Source of the DNA: SW-9-67-25 sp964471665
Lineage (GTDB): Archaea > Halobacteriota > Halobacteria > Halobacteriales > Haloarculaceae
Assembly: GCA_964471665.1 (NCBI GenBank)
Contig: CAYYHG010000140.1
Span: 1-7,831, forward strand
Reading direction: 5' to 3'
Length of the DNA: 7,831 nt
Shown: piece after piece, positions 5,893-7,831 of the stretch
Layout: every line of letters begins with the position of its first letter
How positions within the stretch are numbered: the first letter of the stretch is position 1
Translations under genes and position numbers: made by a program
Notes under the pieces: generated by a model
Told to the model about the DNA's origin: nothing
The model's database searches: none
Seen by the model: only the letters and a program-made list of their open reading frames with translations

Positions 5893-5909
5893 GACGCTGT
5901 CGGGGTGGA

Positions 5910-7831
5910 TTACGCTTCGGGGTCCCGGAGTTTGTCCCGGAGACGGTTGGGTGTCGCGGGAATCTCGTCGACGACGACGTCGAAGGGGGCAAGCGCCCGG
6001 TTGATCGAGGCCGCGACGCTCGCCGGACCGTCGATCATTCCGCCCTCGCCGGTCCCCTTGGCGCCCGTGGCCGTGAACGGGGAGGGTGTCTCGGAGTGTT
6101 CGACCACCATCTCGGGGACGTTCTTCGTGGAGGGAAGCAGGTAGTCGAAAAGCGTCACCGACTGGGGCTGTCCGGTCTCGTCGTAGCCGAACTCCTCGAT
6201 GAGTGCAGCGCCGATCCCCTGCGCGAGCCCGCCGTGGGACTGTCCCTCGACGATGACCGGGTTGAGTTGGGTCCCACAGTCCCGCAGCGAGTAGAATTTC
6301 AGAATCTCGACCGCGCCCGTCTCGACGTCCACCTCGACGATGGGCGCGTTGGCGGCGAAGGCCGCGGTGGGATAGACGGGAAGCTTCCGCGCGAGCGCCT
6401 CGTCGAACGCCTCCAGTTCCGTCGCGGGGTGCTGGTAGTCGTAGGTCGCACGGGTCAGCGAATCCTCGCGGTCGGCGTCGATCCCCGCGAGGTCGGCAAG
6501 CGGGAGCGTCCCCTCGCCCTCGAGTGCCACCGCGCCGTCGCGGTAGGACACGTCGGTCACGTCGACCTCCCAGTGTTCGGCGGCGAGCCGTTCGAAGTTC
6601 TCGACGAGTCGCTCCCCGAGGCCCGCGGCCGCGCCCGAGAGCATCACGGCCATCCGCGAGGCGGCACTCCCGTACTCCGTCGGTGCGTCGACGCTGTCGA
6701 GGTAGTCGACCTCGATGTCGCTGGGGAGGACCTCGAGTTCGTCGGCGAGCAGTTGCGAGACGAGCGTCTGGTGGCCCTGCCCCGAGGAGTCGGTCGCCAG
6801 GTACGCCCGGACGGTCCCGTCGGGGCGCAGTTCGGCACGCAGGTGTTCCGGGAGTTCCGCAACGTCCTCGCGGTCGCGCTCCGGGAGTTGCTCCCGGTCG
6901 GAGCGTTGCCTGTTGGTCCAGTCGGCGCCGCTGACGCCCGGCTCGATGTGCAGCGTGTAGGAGACACCGCGGTACTTGCCTTCCTCGCGGCGGGACGCCA
7001 CCACGTCGGGGTCGAGCAGCCCCCCCTCGGTCGCCTCCTCGCGCTCGACGGTTTCCCGTAGCTCTTCGAGGGCGGCCGGGTAGTCGCCGGAGTCGTAGAT
7101 GTTCTTCGAGGGGAGTTCGTAGGGCATCTGGTCTGGCTGTACGAGGTTTATCTGCCGGACATCGTAGGGATCGATCGAGAGGTCGTGAGCGGCCTCGTCG
7201 ACGGCCATTTCGAGGGTATAGAGGTGCGGGTCGACACCGAATCCGCGGTAGGCAGTCTGGGAGGTCTTGTTCGTCAACACGAGGTCGTAGCTGTAGCGGA
7301 CGTGTTCGACGTCGTAACCGTTCGTGAGGACGGCCAGGGGTTTCAGCACCTGGTTGATCGGGTAGCGGGGGAAGGCGCCGAAGTCGTCGACGAAGTCGAG
7401 ATCGAACCCACGGATGGTCCCGTCGTCGTCGTACGCGACGCGCACCGTGTACTCGCGGTCCGAGGAGTGCATATCCCCGCCCTGGAGGTTCTCGACGCGG
7501 TCCTCGACGTACTTGACGGGCGTGCCGCCGAGTTGCTGGCTCGCCATCGCGGTCAGACAGCAGTACCGGTGGAGCGCAATCTTCGTCCCGAAGCTCCCAC
7601 CGACGTCCGGGGGCACCTCGATGCGGACGTCGTCGGCGTCGTACCCCAGCGTCTCGTAGACGGTGTTGTCCACGAGCGTGTGCAACTGCATGTTCGCGTC
7701 GATGTGGAAGGTGTCGGCCTCCTCGTCGTACTCCGCGACGGCACCCCCCGTCTCCAGGGGCACGCCCGAGATCCGTCCCCAGGAGTACTCGCGCTCGATG
7801 ACGTTGTCGGCGGCCTCGAACGCCCCCTCCG
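5910..7831 (-). CDS. Molybdenum hydroxylase large (molybdopterin-binding) subunit, xanthine dehydrogenase/CoxL family, C-terminal 639 residues (5' partial)
   Basis: The catalytic subunit of a xanthine dehydrogenase/aldehyde oxidase/CO dehydrogenase-type enzyme, which binds the molybdopterin cofactor and hydroxylates its substrate using water. The frame is open to the right edge, so the gene continues outside. The GTG at 7761-7763 lies inside a conserved segment (AFEAADNVIE before it, GGAVAEYD after it) and is not the start. About 130-160 N-terminal residues are probably missing. Motifs, numbered from the first whole codon in the window: DVGGSFGTK (75-83), AYRGFG (193-198), SGQGHQT (349-355), YGSAASR (386-392), LRDCGTQLNP (515-524), and GAKGTGEGG (589-597) with the likely catalytic Glu595. 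The form I CO-dehydrogenase active-site loop (AYRCSFR) is absent; AYRGFGVDP stands there, so CO oxidation is unlikely. The substrate is unknown (aldehyde, purine or other N-heterocycle). Partner FAD and 2Fe-2S subunits are expected nearby but are not in the window. It ends in TAA. Confidence 0.93.
   Translation of the reverse strand, partial: EGAFEAADNVIEREYSWGRISGVPLETGGAVAEYDEEADTFHIDANMQLHTLVDNTVYETLGYDADDVRIEVPPDVGGSFGTKIALHRYCCLTAMASQQLGGTPVKYVEDRVENLQGGDMHSSDREYTVRVAYDDDGTIRGFDLDFVDDFGAFPRYPINQVLKPLAVLTNGYDVEHVRYSYDLVLTNKTSQTAYRGFGVDPHLYTLEMAVDEAAHDLSIDPYDVRQINLVQPDQMPYELPSKNIYDSGDYPAALEELRETVEREEATEGGLLDPDVVASRREEGKYRGVSYTLHIEPGVSGADWTNRQRSDREQLPERDREDVAELPEHLRAELRPDGTVRAYLATDSSGQGHQTLVSQLLADELEVLPSDIEVDYLDSVDAPTEYGSAASRMAVMLSGAAAGLGERLVENFERLAAEHWEVDVTDVSYRDGAVALEGEGTLPLADLAGIDADREDSLTRATYDYQHPATELEAFDEALARKLPVYPTAAFAANAPIVEVDVETGAVEILKFYSLRDCGTQLNPVIVEGQSHGGLAQGIGAALIEEFGYDETGQPQSVTLFDYLLPSTKNVPEMVVEHSETPSPFTATGAKGTGEGGMIDGPASVAASINRALAPFDVVVDEIPATPNRLRDKLRDPEA

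Noticed and set aside
5874..7061. 395-codon plus-strand frame antisense to the molybdenum hydroxylase
   Set aside because: Arg/Gly/Val-rich shadow of a well-supported gene on the other strand; no domain or upstream signal.

Overview
The window looks like the chromosome of a halophilic archaeon (class Halobacteria). The coding sequence is GC-rich, the predicted proteins are strongly acidic (Asp/Glu-rich, Lys-poor), the spacers are AT-rich, and a good archaeal TATA box precedes one gene. The genus cannot be fixed from this stretch.

Left part (1-4165, + strand): a lactate-use module. The window opens inside a large flavin/iron-sulfur oxidoreductase of the D-lactate or glycolate dehydrogenase type. 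Its C-terminal flavin domain, two Cys-rich 4Fe-4S motifs and CCG region are present, but the N-terminal FAD-binding domain lies to the left of the window. A 262-bp spacer follows, holding a nested palindrome, a TATA box, a dyad at the expected transcription start, a possible small leader ORF and a Shine-Dalgarno site. Next comes lctP, a lactate permease. The inferred logic is that LctP imports lactate and the membrane-associated oxidoreductase oxidises it to pyruvate, passing electrons to the respiratory chain.

Middle (4166-5870): a 321-bp convergent spacer, GC-rich on the left and very AT-rich on the right, carries a strong hairpin and several GTAAC-containing repeats. Then come a DUF309 gene and a 48-codon acidic gene, both on the minus strand, and a divergent 198-codon helical acidic gene on the plus strand. 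The short divergent promoter region between the last two contains a long interrupted dyad. The functions of these three genes are unknown.

Right part (5910-7831, - strand): the C-terminal ~639 residues of the large, molybdopterin-binding subunit of a xanthine dehydrogenase/aldehyde oxidase-type molybdenum hydroxylase (CoxL/CutL homologue). It runs off the right edge. It keeps the catalytic glutamate but lacks the form I CO-dehydrogenase signature, so its substrate is open.

Most of the window is ordinary haloarchaeal metabolism. The least explained pieces are the regulatory architecture in front of lctP, the replaced cysteines in the first CCG repeat of the oxidoreductase, the divergent dyad between the two unrecognised genes, and the AT-rich convergent spacer. 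No mobile-element transposase, tRNA, rRNA or CRISPR array was seen.
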